A DNA stretch of 64,000 bases, from the NCBI RefSeq assembly GCF_030811455.1, contig NZ_JAUSQU010000001.1, positions 8,122,001-8,186,000 of the forward strand. Direction: 5' to 3'. Under the pieces are notes generated by a model. The model was not told where the DNA came from and ran no database searches. It saw only the letters and a program-made list of their open reading frames with translations. Positions 1 to 8,970 of the stretch are shown piece after piece. The translations under genes were made by a program, and so were the position numbers. The DNA comes from Streptosporangium lutulentum (GTDB taxonomy: Bacteria > Actinomycetota > Actinomycetes > Streptosporangiales > Streptosporangiaceae). The stretch's first letter is position 1, and the number at the start of each line of letters is the position of its first letter.

Positions 1-69
1 CTCGGCGCGGCGGCTTGGAAGGTCGGGCGGGGCCTTCGGCGCACGGCGGCGCACCTTGAGCCCCGGCCC

Positions 70-825
70 TCAGACCGCGGTCGTCGTCTCTTGACGGAAG
101 TGCTCGATCAGATGCCGCGAAACCGCCTCCGGCTGCTCGACGTTGGCCAGGTGGGCCGCTCCGGGCAGGACGGCCAGAACGGAGCCGGGAATGCCGGAGA
201 CGATCCGCTCCGCGTGCTCGGGGGGCGTGGCGGGGTCGTCGGCGCCGGCCAGCACGAGCGTGGGCGCCTTGATCAGGGGGAGGTCGGAGCGGAGATCCAT
301 GCCCCCGATCGCCTCGCAGCAGGCGGCGTAGCCCTCGGCGGAGATGCCGGCGAGCATCGCGATGTACGGCTCCCGCCCGCCGTACCCGGGGGTGAACCAC
401 CGGGCGGTGATCGCCTCGGCGATCGACGCTGTGCCTCCCTCGCGGACCGCGTTCGCCCGCTCGGACCAGAACTCGGGGGTGCTCAGCTTGGCCGATGTGC
501 ACAGCAGCGCGAGCCGGTCGATCCGTTCGGGCGCGTGCGCGGCCAGCCACATGCCGAGCATGCCGCCGAGTGAGAGCCCGGCGAAGGAGACCACGGGCAG
601 CTCCAGACGATCCAGTAGTTCCAGCACGTCACCGCCCAGGTCGGCGATCGAGCACTCCCCGTTCGCGGGCGACCGCCCGTGCCCTCGGTGGTCGAACCGG
701 ATGACCCGGAAGTGCTCGGTCAACGCGTCCATCTGCGGGTCCCACATTTCCAGCGTGGTGCCCAGCGAGCTGGAAAGCATGATCGGTCGCGCCTTAGCGG
801 GACCGGCGATTTCGTAATGCAGCAT
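70..825 (-). CDS. Alpha/beta hydrolase, 3-oxoadipate enol-lactonase-like
   Basis: A 251-residue alpha/beta hydrolase. The nucleophile elbow GLSLGG puts the catalytic Ser at residue 85; the acid is probably Asp196 or Asp197 (GADD) and the base His225 (AAHLANVE). The N-terminal LSSSLGTTLEMWDPQ and FDHRGHGRS stretches are typical of PcaD-type 3-oxoadipate enol-lactonases of the beta-ketoadipate pathway. No other pca gene is visible here, so the substrate is inferred from family resemblance only. The reading frame is open further upstream to 996, but the family alignment begins at MLHYEI. The gene is divergent from the methyltransferase across an AT-rich 145-bp gap that probably holds both promoters. 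Confidence 0.85.
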   Translation of the reverse strand: MLHYEIAGPAKARPIMLSSSLGTTLEMWDPQMDALTEHFRVIRFDHRGHGRSPANGECSIADLGGDVLELLDRLELPVVSFAGLSLGGMLGMWLAAHAPERIDRLALLCTSAKLSTPEFWSERANAVREGGTASIAEAITARWFTPGYGGREPYIAMLAGISAEGYAACCEAIGGMDLRSDLPLIKAPTLVLAGADDPATPPEHAERIVSGIPGSVLAVLPGAAHLANVEQPEAVSRHLIEHFRQETTTAV

Positions 826-970
826 GCATACCTGCCGAATAGAAGTTTTTATCAGACAAAGCTTAGCCGATAGGCCGATTTCGACATATAAGGACCCCTG
901 CATTGCTGGAAATCGCCACATCTCTGATGGGTAACGCCTAGCATTCGGGCACGGAACTGGAAGGGAGCTC

Positions 971-1777
971 ATGATCGGGTTTAATTCTGCGACCACGCCT
1001 GATTACGTATTCGACAATAATGGGGACCATTCGGTCGATCAGCACCGTTATCTGGCCGAACTCCTGGATCCCCTGACGTTCGAGCGCCTCAGGCAGACCG
1101 GCGTCACCGATGGCTGGAACTGCCTGGAGGTGGGTGCCGGCGGAGGCAGCGTGGCCCTGTGGCTGGCCGAGCGGGTGGCGCCGACCGGGAGTGTGCTCGC
1201 CACCGACATCAAGCCCGGTCTCATCCCCCGTCGTCCCGGGCTCACCGTCGCCCAGCACGACATCGTGAATGATCCGTTGCCGGAGAGCGCGTTCGACCTG
1301 ATCCACGCCCGGCTCGTGCTGAGCCATCTGCCGCGGCGCCGGCAGGTGCTGGAGCGCCTGCGCACCGTGCTGCGGCCGGGCGGGTGGCTCCAGATCGACG
1401 AGATCGACATCACGCACTGGGTCGCACCGCCGACCCTCGGCCCGCGGGTGAGAGACCTGTACGGGGCGTACGTCGCCGCCATGACCCGGGTCCTGAGCGC
1501 CGCGGGCAGCGATCCGACCTGGGGCAGGTCCGCCGCGCGGGACATGAAGGAGGCGGGGCTGGTCGAGGTCGATCCGGTGTGCTGGACCGAGATGTGGGGA
1601 CCGGGCTCTCCCGGGGTCGGTCTTCTGATCAGCAACAGCCTTCATCTGGAGGACCGTCTTCTGGAGGCGGGGATGACCCGGAGCCGGCTCCGGGAGGTTC
1701 GCGAGGTCATGGCGGATCCCGAGTTCAGGACGCCGTCCTTCGCCGTCCACTCGATTCTCGCCCGCGGACCGTCGTGA
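971..1777 (+). CDS. Class I SAM-dependent methyltransferase
   Basis: A 268-residue Rossmann-fold methyltransferase. Motif I is LEVGAGGGS (residues 52-60), followed by the acidic end of strand 2 (ATDIKPG) and a motif IV-like region FDLIHARLVLSHLP. The architecture resembles UbiE/antibiotic-type small-molecule methyltransferases. The ATG is preceded by GGAAGGGAG with good spacing. It is monocistronic and divergent from the hydrolase, so the target molecule cannot be deduced from context. Confidence 0.85.
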   Translation: MIGFNSATTPDYVFDNNGDHSVDQHRYLAELLDPLTFERLRQTGVTDGWNCLEVGAGGGSVALWLAERVAPTGSVLATDIKPGLIPRRPGLTVAQHDIVNDPLPESAFDLIHARLVLSHLPRRRQVLERLRTVLRPGGWLQIDEIDITHWVAPPTLGPRVRDLYGAYVAAMTRVLSAAGSDPTWGRSAARDMKEAGLVEVDPVCWTEMWGPGSPGVGLLISNSLHLEDRLLEAGMTRSRLREVREVMADPEFRTPSFAVHSILARGPS

Positions 1778-2039
1778 GCCGAGGGGGAGGACGCCGGACC
1801 GTGTCGTCCCCTGCTCGCCGGGCTGCTCGTGCCGTACGCCCGTGGCCCTGACCGTCCGGGTCGCGTGCCCGTGGGGCTGGGGTGTTCGTGCTGTGGGTGG
1901 CCTCGGATCGGTGACGAAAAAGCCGTCGCGGCACATCGCCAGAGGTCTCATAGGCGATGTTTTCCGAGTGGTCTCACCGTACTCGTGGTCCGTTGATGTC
2001 ACACCGAGCTCAAAGATCCGATAGTGTTCCTTTCATCGA

Positions 2040-2113
2040 CGCGGGGTGGAGCAGCTCGGTAGCTCGGCGGGCTCATAATCCGCAGGTCGCAGGTTCAAAT
2101 CCTGTCCCCGCTA
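2040..2113 (+). tRNA. tRNA-Met (CAT), initiator type
   Basis: A 74-nt cloverleaf folds with anticodon CAT in a CTCATAA loop. It has initiator hallmarks: position 1 (C) cannot pair with position 72 (T), and the D stem has A11-T24. The anticodon stem is GCGGG/TCCGC, so the third of the usual three G-C pairs is G-T. The 3' CCA is not encoded. A strong terminator follows directly. Confidence 0.93.
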
Positions 2114-2116
2114 CAA

Positions 2117-2160
2117 AATGAAAACACCCGCCTTCCCGAAGGAAGGCGGGTGTTTTCATT
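2117..2160 (+). terminator. Rho-independent terminator after tRNA-Met
   Basis: A perfect 20-bp inverted repeat (2117-2136 with 2141-2160) surrounds a CGAA loop. The stem core is ACACCCGCCTTCC. Its AT ends give an A-tract on one side and TGTTTTCATTT on the other, so it could work in both directions. Confidence 0.9.
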
Positions 2161-2515
2161 TCTCGGCCCTTCATCGACCACCCCGGCCGCGCTCACCGCG
2201 CTCACCGCACTTCCGGGCAGGCCGGGTGAAGAACGGGTCGCGGGCCGTGCCCCGGTTCGGGCCATCGGTCACGAGTCACCTCACGCCGTCTCGCGCCGTC
2301 TCGCGCCGTCTCCGAGAGACGGCAGGAGCGCCGCCTTGCTCGGCGCGGGAGTCACAATGCGGTCGGTGCGTCGGTGCGTCGGTGCGGTCGGTGGCGGGAG
2401 GAGTGCCGGCTGTCACCGGCTGTCACCGGACGTTTCCCTGTTGCCGACCGGATAGTCTCGACCTCACTCAATTCCGATCGGTGAGCTGAGCGCGGCTTTC
2501 GCGGAGGTCGGCATT
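2161..2515. other. Gene-free stretch with short tandem duplications
   Basis: I see no convincing gene. The stretch carries several small direct duplications: GCCGTCTCGC three times near 2290-2315, GTCGGTGC several times near 2361-2390, and GGCTGTCACC twice near 2408-2430. It ends in the ribosome binding site GGAGG at about 2502, upstream of the BrkB gene. A promoter for that gene must lie here, but I cannot place it. Confidence 0.5.
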
Positions 2516-3646
2516 GTGGCGGTAGTCCGGTGGGCTACGGGTAGAGCTCGGAGCATGATGGTCACGGGTTTTACCGGGCGGGTCGCGATGGCCTGGTCAC
2601 GGGCTCGCCGTCGCCATGGCTGGCTGGATCATCTGGTACGCGCCGTCGTGCGCTACGACGAGGTGGACGCCGGGCGCCTGTCGGCCGCGCTCACCTATTA
2701 CTCGTTCTTCGCGGTGTTCGCGCTCGGGCTCCTCGGTTTCGCGATCATCGGGCAGGTCCTGGACGACCCGGAAGTGCTGCGCACGGTGCAGGGTTACCTC
2801 GCGGAGAACCTTCCCCGGCTGGACGTGCAGGCGTTGCAGGACGCCAGGAGCACAGCCGGGGCGATCGCCTTCGTCGGTCTTCCGCTCACCGGGCTGTTCT
2901 GGATGGACGCCCTGCGCTCGGCGATCAGAGCGATCTGGCGGATCGAGGAGTATCCGGGCAGGTTCTTCGTCCGGCAGCTCATCGACCTGGGGGTGATGGC
3001 CGGACTCGGGCTGTTGCTGTCCGCCTCGCTCGCGGTGGCCTTCGCGGCCGAGACGTCGCTGAACTGGTTGCTGCTGCACACGGTGGGCGTCGAGGACACG
3101 TCGTCGCAGTGGCTCCTCTCCGCGGTCGCCTTCGTGCTCGGTCTCGGAGTGAACACCCTGCTGGCGATCGCCCTGCTCTGTGCGCCGCCACGCCTGCGGC
3201 TGTCACTACGCCGGGTGCTCGGGCCCGCGCTGCTCATCACCTTCGGGCTTGAGATCCTCAAGACCATCGGCCAGTTCTACCTCGAACTGACCGCGGCCAA
3301 CCCCGCCTACCAGGTTGTCGCCGGCGCCGTCGGGATGCTCGTCTTCCTCAAGATTCTCAACCAGCTCATCCTGTTCGCCGCGACGCTCACCGCCACCAGC
3401 ACCAAGGGCCGGATCACCGACCTGGCCGACCGCACGCCGTCCGCGACGAGCCCGGAGTCGCCCTCCACACCGTCCGCGACGAGCTCGGAGCCGTCTTCTC
3501 CGTCGTCTCCGTTGTCCGCGACGAGGCCGTCCCAGTCGTCCTCGCTGTCCGCGACGAGCTCGGAGTCGCCGTCCCTGTCGTCTCCGTTGTCCGCGACGAG
3601 GCCGTCCCAGCCGTCCCCGTCGGCCCCGTCGTCCCCGCCGTCGTAA
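2516..3646 (+). CDS. YihY/BrkB family membrane protein with repeat tail
   Basis: A 376-residue member of the YihY/BrkB (formerly RNase BN-like) family. The family signature GRLSAALTYYSFFAVFAL lies near residues 53-70, and about six membrane segments follow up to residue 300. The function of the family is not settled. The last 75 or so residues are a Ser/Pro/Thr-rich tail built from an imperfect 25-residue repeat. It is probably cytoplasmic or extracellular disorder and is not part of the family core. GTG start at 2516 with GGAGG nine bases upstream; other in-frame starts at 2552 and 2555 are possible. Confidence 0.85.
   Translation: MAVVRWATGRARSMMVTGFTGRVAMAWSRARRRHGWLDHLVRAVVRYDEVDAGRLSAALTYYSFFAVFALGLLGFAIIGQVLDDPEVLRTVQGYLAENLPRLDVQALQDARSTAGAIAFVGLPLTGLFWMDALRSAIRAIWRIEEYPGRFFVRQLIDLGVMAGLGLLLSASLAVAFAAETSLNWLLLHTVGVEDTSSQWLLSAVAFVLGLGVNTLLAIALLCAPPRLRLSLRRVLGPALLITFGLEILKTIGQFYLELTAANPAYQVVAGAVGMLVFLKILNQLILFAATLTATSTKGRITDLADRTPSATSPESPSTPSATSSEPSSPSSPLSATRPSQSSSLSATSSESPSLSSPLSATRPSQPSPSAPSSPPS
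3448..3623 (+). repeat. 75-bp tandem repeat in 3' end of BrkB gene
   Basis: Unit 1 starts at 3481 and unit 2 at 3556, both with GAGCTCGGAG and both containing the identical block TTGTCCGCGACGAGGCCGTC. A degenerate partial copy precedes at 3448. The 75-bp period keeps frame, adding 25 residues per copy. Confidence 0.85.
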
Positions 3647-3846
3647 CCGAGTGACGCCCTGGTCGACGAGGTGACGAGCCCCGGCGGTGAGGCGTGACCG
3701 ATGGCGCCGCCGGGTGCTGGCGGTGCGCGCGCTCATGCCGCATGATCGTCTGTAGTGAGGGCGGACGCTTACCCCTTCCGATGCTGAAACTCTGATATTT
3801 CGGCCATTTACGGGCGCTGTGATCTGTGCCACTCTCCATAACAAAG

Positions 3847-3867
3847 ATCTAGAAGCTGATTCTAGAT
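3847..3867. promoter_or_regulatory. Palindromic operator candidate upstream of MFS gene
   Basis: A perfect inverted repeat: ATCTAGAA, a 5-nt spacer (GCTGA), TTCTAGAT. It lies 29 bp upstream of the MFS start codon in an otherwise GC-rich area, so a dimeric repressor site is plausible. No regulator gene is adjacent. Confidence 0.55.
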
Positions 3868-3895
3868 TTTGGCCACAGGAGGGAAGGGATAGGGA

Positions 3896-5230
3896 ATGGT
3901 CGACACGCCCACTACCGAACGCCTGAAGCTTGGAGCGCCTCGTGGCGGGGTGATCAACTTCAAGTCCCCCACGCCCTACGGGTGGGCGCCGCTGGCCGTG
4001 CTCATCCTGGTCGGGCTGGTCGATCGCATCGAGTTCGGCCTGCTGTCCGGTGTGTTGCCGCTGGTCCAGGCCGAATGGGGCTTCAGCGACACCGTCGCGG
4101 GCTCCATCCCGACCGCCTCCGCCCTGGCCGCCGCGCTCTTCTCACTTCCCGCCGGTTATTTCGCCGACCGCCACAACCGCACCCGGATCATCGCCGTCGT
4201 CGTCTTCCTCTGGGCTCTGGCCACGCTCGGCTCCGGTCTGGCCACCGGGTTCGCGATGTTCTACGCGATGCGGGTCTTCCTCTCCGCCGCGGAGAGCATC
4301 GACAACCCGGCCGCCGGCAGCCTGCTCGCGGACTACTACCCGCCGGCCACCCGGCCCCAGGCCTACGGCTGGACCCGCGTCACCACCTACCTGGGCGGCA
4401 TCGGCACGATCCTCGGCGGGGTTCTCGCCGAGGCGTTCGGCTGGCGCTCCGCCTTCCTGTTCATGGTCATCCCCGGCGTGCTCACCGCCCTCATCGTCTG
4501 GCGGCTCCACGAACCCGCCAGGGGGCAGATCGACCGGATGATGGCGGGCGTCACGGCCGAATCCGCGGCCAAGGCCGTCCCCAAGCCGCCGTTCGTCCGC
4601 CAGATCCGTGAGGTCCTGGCGATCCGCACCCTGCTCGTGGTCACCGTCGGCCTGGCGCTGCTCAGCCTGGGCCTGGCCGGTGTCTTCTACTGGCTGCCCT
4701 CGTTGATGGTGCGCAACTTCGGCGTCGGAGCCGGCACGGCCGGTTCCCTGAGCGGCCTGATCACCATCGTCGGCGTGCTCGGCGGCACCCTCATCGGATC
4801 GCGGCTGGGCCGGATCTGGCATGAGACGCGCAAGGGCGGCCGGCTCCTGGCCGGAGGCGGAGGCATCACGATCGGCTCGGTCGTCCTGGCCGTCGGCCTC
4901 ATGATGGACACCATCGTCCTGTACTGCCTGTTCATGCTGATCGCCAGCCTGCTGATGTCGATGGCCATTCCCAACCTGACGGCCTCGCTCGCCGACGTCG
5001 TGGGCGCGTCCTCCCGGGGTCTCGGCTTCGCCGTACTCCAGGTGTTCCTGACGGCGGGGGCGGCGTTCGGGCCGCTGATCGTCGGCATCGTCTCCGACAG
5101 CACCGGGTCGCTCGTCTCGGCCATGTACGCCCTCATCGTGCCCATGGTGCTCGGAGGCCTGATCACGCTGGCCGCCCGCGGCTCCTTCGAGCGCGACTCC
5201 CGGCGGGTGCTGGAGGAGGCCGGTCGATGA
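3896..5230 (+). CDS. MFS transporter
   Basis: A 444-residue major facilitator with about 12 membrane segments. The loop after the second segment (GYFADRHNRTRIIAV) is the MFS motif A region, and DRIEFGLLSGVLPLVQAEWG in segment 1 recalls spinster/sugar-phosphate-type carriers. The substrate is unknown. ATG follows GGAGGGAAGGGATAGGGA, a strong ribosome binding region. It is a single gene behind a palindromic operator candidate. Confidence 0.9.
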   Translation: MVDTPTTERLKLGAPRGGVINFKSPTPYGWAPLAVLILVGLVDRIEFGLLSGVLPLVQAEWGFSDTVAGSIPTASALAAALFSLPAGYFADRHNRTRIIAVVVFLWALATLGSGLATGFAMFYAMRVFLSAAESIDNPAAGSLLADYYPPATRPQAYGWTRVTTYLGGIGTILGGVLAEAFGWRSAFLFMVIPGVLTALIVWRLHEPARGQIDRMMAGVTAESAAKAVPKPPFVRQIREVLAIRTLLVVTVGLALLSLGLAGVFYWLPSLMVRNFGVGAGTAGSLSGLITIVGVLGGTLIGSRLGRIWHETRKGGRLLAGGGGITIGSVVLAVGLMMDTIVLYCLFMLIASLLMSMAIPNLTASLADVVGASSRGLGFAVLQVFLTAGAAFGPLIVGIVSDSTGSLVSAMYALIVPMVLGGLITLAARGSFERDSRRVLEEAGR

Positions 5231-5838
5231 CATCCGCGCCGCGCTGAAGGACGGTGCTCCCCCTCCGCCGCACATGTGGCTTCGAGGGGGTTCGCACCTC
5301 CTCGCGCGCCGCCGGAACGAGTTCGGGTCCTGCCCTCGCTCCGCGGTCGTTCGGTCCGGCCTGCGACCGGGGTTCCGGTCACCGGGCCGACGTCCCGGCG
5401 GTGGACCGTCCCGCACGGGCGGGTCCACCGCCGGGGCGGCCACCGTCCATCGCCCCTGTGAGGGCGCCGCCGAAGCCGGTGAACCGGCGGTCGATCCCTC
5501 CGAAGCACTCGCTGTGCCCGGCGGCCCCGTGCCGCGACCTGCCGACGAATGGCGATCAGCGATGAATCACAGCTAATCATCCTTAATGTCAGGACTATCC
5601 GTTCATATCATCAACTGATGTGATTTGACCGTTTCTTATGGTTTTGCGGGGCGGCATCCTGGGCCAGTGCCGCGAACATCGATCCTTAATTTTCGCTTTA
5701 GTAGCTTGATGCTCGTTCTGTCCCATGGGCATAGTGTGTCGAATCACACGCGCACCAGTCGCGGCGTGCGACCGCGGGGTTGACCGCCGCCTGCGGCTGT
5801 CGACTATGCGCAGGAACCCGCGGAATTGGACAAGATGC
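5231..5838. other. Intergenic region upstream of the conservon
   Basis: About 600 bp without a supportable gene. The first 340 bp are GC-rich with no recognisable product on either strand. From about 5570 to 5720 the base composition becomes AT-rich, fitting a promoter region for the conservon, but I cannot assign -10/-35 boxes with confidence. Confidence 0.45.
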
Positions 5839-8217
5839 ATGAGCGCCCCCCTGCCGATCCGCTCGAAGATTCTTCGAATTCTCCTGGTCCCGCTGGTCGC
5901 GCTGGTCGGCCTATGGGGATTCGTCGCCTATTCCACTGTCGCGCCGATCACCGGCATCTCCCAGACCCAGGATCGATGGCAGGAAATCGGAGACCCGGGC
6001 CGGCAGCTCATCGTCGAGCTCCAGCGGGAACGTCAGCTCTCCGCACAGGCCGCCGGTCGGACGGCGATCGACAAGCCGCTGGAGGCTCAGCGCCAGGCCA
6101 CCGATCGCATGGTGACGCGCCTGCGTGAACTGATCGGGTCCATCGGCCTCCAGGCCGAGGCCGGCATCGCCCCCGCCAACGTCCACGCCCTGACGGAGGC
6201 CCTGACCGGGGTCGGCGAGCTGCGCGCCTCCGCCGACAGCGGGAAGGCGACCCCGCTCCAGGTGACCGTGGCCTACAACACGCTCGTCAGCGTCGCCACC
6301 AAGCAGATCGGCAGCTCGCCGCCGCTCGCCGACGTGTCGTACTACCGCGTGCTGCAGGGGCTCACCGCCTACATCACCTCCGCCGAGTTCCTGGCCAGGG
6401 AGCACGCCGTACTCACCGCCGCGCTGGTGCGCGGTGAGATGACCCAGGCGGAGCAGACCGCTTTCGTCGCGGCGATGACCAGCCGCAGGGTCTACCTCAC
6501 CAACGCGGAGCGGGACATCGGCCCCGACCTGATGGGGCACTACCGGGAGCTCGCCGGGAGCGCCGCCTACCAGCGGATCCAGGTGGCCGAGGACAGGATC
6601 TTCGTCTGGGACCACACCGGAGCGCCTCCGGTGGACGCCGCTACGTGGAACCAGGACGCCGGGATCGTCATGAACACCCTTGAGCGGCAGGGGCAGCAGG
6701 ATCTGCTCCGTGCCGTGGCGAAGGGGCACGCTCTCAAGGCGGCGGCCCTCTGGAAGATCGTGCTGGTCGTGGGAATCGGCCTGCTCATCGTCGTCGTGTC
6801 GATCCTGGTCTCCTACCGGTTCGGGCGTTCCCTGGTCAGGGAGCTGCTGCGGCTCCAGGCCGCGGCCGTGGAACTGGCCGAGGAGCGGCTGCCGCGGCTG
6901 GTCGAGCGCCTCCGCAAGGGCGACGAGGTGGACCCCGTGGCCGAGGCCCCCGAGCTGGAGTCCTCGGAGACCGCGGAGGTGGACCGGGTCATGCACGCGC
7001 TCTCGGACGTACGGCGTACCGCCGTGGAGGCCGCGGTCGGCCAGGCCACGCTCCGCAAGGGCGTCGGCCAGGTCTTCCTCAACCTCGCCTGGCGTAACCA
7101 GGCCCTGCTCCATCGCCAGCTCACGCTGCTGGACGCGATGGAACGCCGGGCAGAGGAGCCGGAGACGCTGGAGGACCTGTTCAGGCTCGACCACCTGACC
7201 ACCCGCATGCGGCGGCACGCGGAGAACCTGATCATCCTGTCCGACGCGGCCCCCAGCCGGCGCTGGCGGGACCCGGTGCCGATCTTCGACCTGGTGCGCA
7301 GTTCCGTGCTGGAGGTGGAGGACTACACCCGCGTCACGGTGCTCGCCATGCCGCACGCCCCGCTGCTCGTGGGCAGCGCGGCCACCGACGTGATCCACCT
7401 GATCGCCGAGCTGGTGGAGAACGCCACCGTCTTCTCCCCGCCGAACACCGTGGTGCACGTCCGCGGCATGCCGGCGGCCAACGGCTTCGCGGTGGAGGTC
7501 GAGGACCGGGGGCTGGGCCTGAGCCTCTCCGCCGTCGAGGAGATCAACGCCCGGCTCGCCGAGCCGCCGGAGTTCGACCTGGCCGACACCGACCGGCTGG
7601 GCCTGTTCGTCGTGGCCCGGCTCGCGGCCCGGCACGGGATCAAGGTCGTGCTGCGGCCCTCGCCCTACGACGGCGTCACGGCGATCGTGCTCCTGCCGTC
7701 CACCCTGCTCGCCGTACCCGAGTCCCCGCTCGTCGGCGCCCAGATCACCGGGGCCGACCCGTCTCTCCTGAGCGGCCAGGCGACCGGCGCGGCTCGCACC
7801 GGCCGGACCGTCCGGGCGCTGGGCGCGGCACCGGAGGCCCGGTCGCGACCGGCCCCCGCCCCACGGGCACAGCCCGTGACCCACGCGGGGGATCTCTCCC
7901 CGGGCCGGTTCCCGACCCAGCAGCAGAGTGAGTACGTCCCGCCGAAGGCGTCCTCCCAGGAGGCCCTCTCCGGCTCGGACCCCGACGACGACCTCGACGG
8001 GCTTCCGGTGCGGGTACGGCAGGCCAGCATCGTCCCCCAGTTACGCCGGCGATGTTCGCAGGAACAAGGCGACGTTTCCCCCCGATCCCCCGAAGAGATC
8101 TTTGACCGCATGTCGTCCATGCAACAGGGCTGGCAGCAGGGCCGTAGCCGTGCCGCGCAGGACCTGGACGCGTGGAATGGAAAGGAGGGCCACTCCGATG
8201 GCCGACCCCAGATCTGA
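5839..8217 (+). CDS. cvnA: Conservon sensor histidine kinase (CvnA-type, NIT domain)
   Basis: A 792-residue membrane histidine kinase. A first membrane segment (ILLVPLVALVGLWGFVAYS) is followed by an extracellular nitrate/nitrite-sensing-like (NIT) domain to about residue 310, a second membrane segment (IVLVVGIGLLIVVVSILVSY), a HAMP-like linker, a helical region with LLHRQL, and an HATPase domain with N box ELVENATVFSPPN. The C-terminal 150 residues are disordered and Pro/Arg-rich. Conservon kinases are thought to signal to a small GTPase through the roadblock protein. A longer start at 5806 is possible, but neither start has a strong ribosome binding site. It overlaps cvnB by 20 bp. Confidence 0.88.
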   Translation: MSAPLPIRSKILRILLVPLVALVGLWGFVAYSTVAPITGISQTQDRWQEIGDPGRQLIVELQRERQLSAQAAGRTAIDKPLEAQRQATDRMVTRLRELIGSIGLQAEAGIAPANVHALTEALTGVGELRASADSGKATPLQVTVAYNTLVSVATKQIGSSPPLADVSYYRVLQGLTAYITSAEFLAREHAVLTAALVRGEMTQAEQTAFVAAMTSRRVYLTNAERDIGPDLMGHYRELAGSAAYQRIQVAEDRIFVWDHTGAPPVDAATWNQDAGIVMNTLERQGQQDLLRAVAKGHALKAAALWKIVLVVGIGLLIVVVSILVSYRFGRSLVRELLRLQAAAVELAEERLPRLVERLRKGDEVDPVAEAPELESSETAEVDRVMHALSDVRRTAVEAAVGQATLRKGVGQVFLNLAWRNQALLHRQLTLLDAMERRAEEPETLEDLFRLDHLTTRMRRHAENLIILSDAAPSRRWRDPVPIFDLVRSSVLEVEDYTRVTVLAMPHAPLLVGSAATDVIHLIAELVENATVFSPPNTVVHVRGMPAANGFAVEVEDRGLGLSLSAVEEINARLAEPPEFDLADTDRLGLFVVARLAARHGIKVVLRPSPYDGVTAIVLLPSTLLAVPESPLVGAQITGADPSLLSGQATGAARTGRTVRALGAAPEARSRPAPAPRAQPVTHAGDLSPGRFPTQQQSEYVPPKASSQEALSGSDPDDDLDGLPVRVRQASIVPQLRRRCSQEQGDVSPRSPEEIFDRMSSMQQGWQQGRSRAAQDLDAWNGKEGHSDGRPQI

Positions 8218-8623
8218 ACTGAGCTGGCTGCTGGACGATCTGACGCAACGGGTCCCCGGTGTACGGCACGCCATCGTGCTGTCCTCCGACGGCCTGGCCA
8301 TGGGCGGTTCCCGCGAACTGACCAGGGAGGACGCCGAGCACCTGTCGGCCATCTCGGCGGGCAGCCACAGCCTCGCCCTGGGCGCGGGACGGCACTTCGG
8401 TCTCGGCGGCGTGCGGCAGACCATCATCGAGATGGAGGGCGGCTTCCTTTTTGTGACCGCGGCGGGGCAGGGCGCCCGGCTGGCCGTACTGGCCGCGGAC
8501 GACGCCGAGCTGGGCATGGTCACCTACGAGATGGCGCTGATGGTCAAGCGCGTCGGAGAGCACCTGTCCGTGCAGCCGAGGGGGGCGGCCCCGGCACCGG
8601 CGTGGAATGGTCCGAGGCCGTGA
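8198..8623 (+). CDS. cvnB: Roadblock/LC7 protein of conservon
   Basis: A 141-residue roadblock/LC7-domain protein (ELSWLLDDL...VPGVRHAIVLSSDGLAM). In conservons it is thought to act with the GTPase, by analogy with MglB and MglA, as regulator or GTPase-activating partner. ATG with AAAGGAGGG nine bases upstream. It overlaps cvnA by 20 bp and cvnC by 22 bp, so translation is coupled. Confidence 0.92.
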   Translation: MADPRSELSWLLDDLTQRVPGVRHAIVLSSDGLAMGGSRELTREDAEHLSAISAGSHSLALGAGRHFGLGGVRQTIIEMEGGFLFVTAAGQGARLAVLAADDAELGMVTYEMALMVKRVGEHLSVQPRGAAPAPAWNGPRP

Positions 8624-8970
8624 CGGGAGAGGATCCCGGGCCGCTGGTCAGGCTTTTCGGGCTGACCGGTGGCCGTGCGCGTCCGCTGGGCGAGTCCTTC
8701 GACCTGGTGGCCATCGTCACGACCGCGGCCGCCGCCTTCGATCCCGCGGGGCTGGTCCCGGAGCATCTCGCCGTGCTGTCGGCCTGCAGCAGGCCCACCC
8801 CGGTGGCGGACGTCGCGGCGTACCTGAAGCTACCGCTCAACGTCACCCGCGTGATTCTCGGTGACCTGCGGCGTGAGGGCCTCGTGACCATCGACCGGCC
8901 GCAGCCGGCGGCACAGACGATCGACGAACGCATCTACAGGGAAGTGCTGCATGGAATACGCGGGCTCTGA
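8602..8970 (+). CDS. cvnC: DUF742 protein of conservon
   Basis: A 122-residue DUF742 protein with a winged-helix-like C-terminus (VADVAAYLKLPLNVTRVILGDL). This is the third member of every conservon; its molecular role is not established. GTG start inside the end of cvnB. The stop overlaps the cvnD start by 20 bp. Confidence 0.92.
   Translation: MEWSEAVTGEDPGPLVRLFGLTGGRARPLGESFDLVAIVTTAAAAFDPAGLVPEHLAVLSACSRPTPVADVAAYLKLPLNVTRVILGDLRREGLVTIDRPQPAAQTIDERIYREVLHGIRGL

Noticed and set aside
2118..2489. A plus-strand reading frame beginning in the tRNA-Met terminator
   Set aside because: Its first codons are the terminator stem, the protein is Arg/Ser/Pro-rich without a family, and there is no ribosome binding site.
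5911..7884. A 657-codon minus-strand frame antisense to the conservon kinase
   Set aside because: His/Gly/Arg/Asp-rich shadow composition, no domain, while the plus strand encodes a full NIT histidine kinase.
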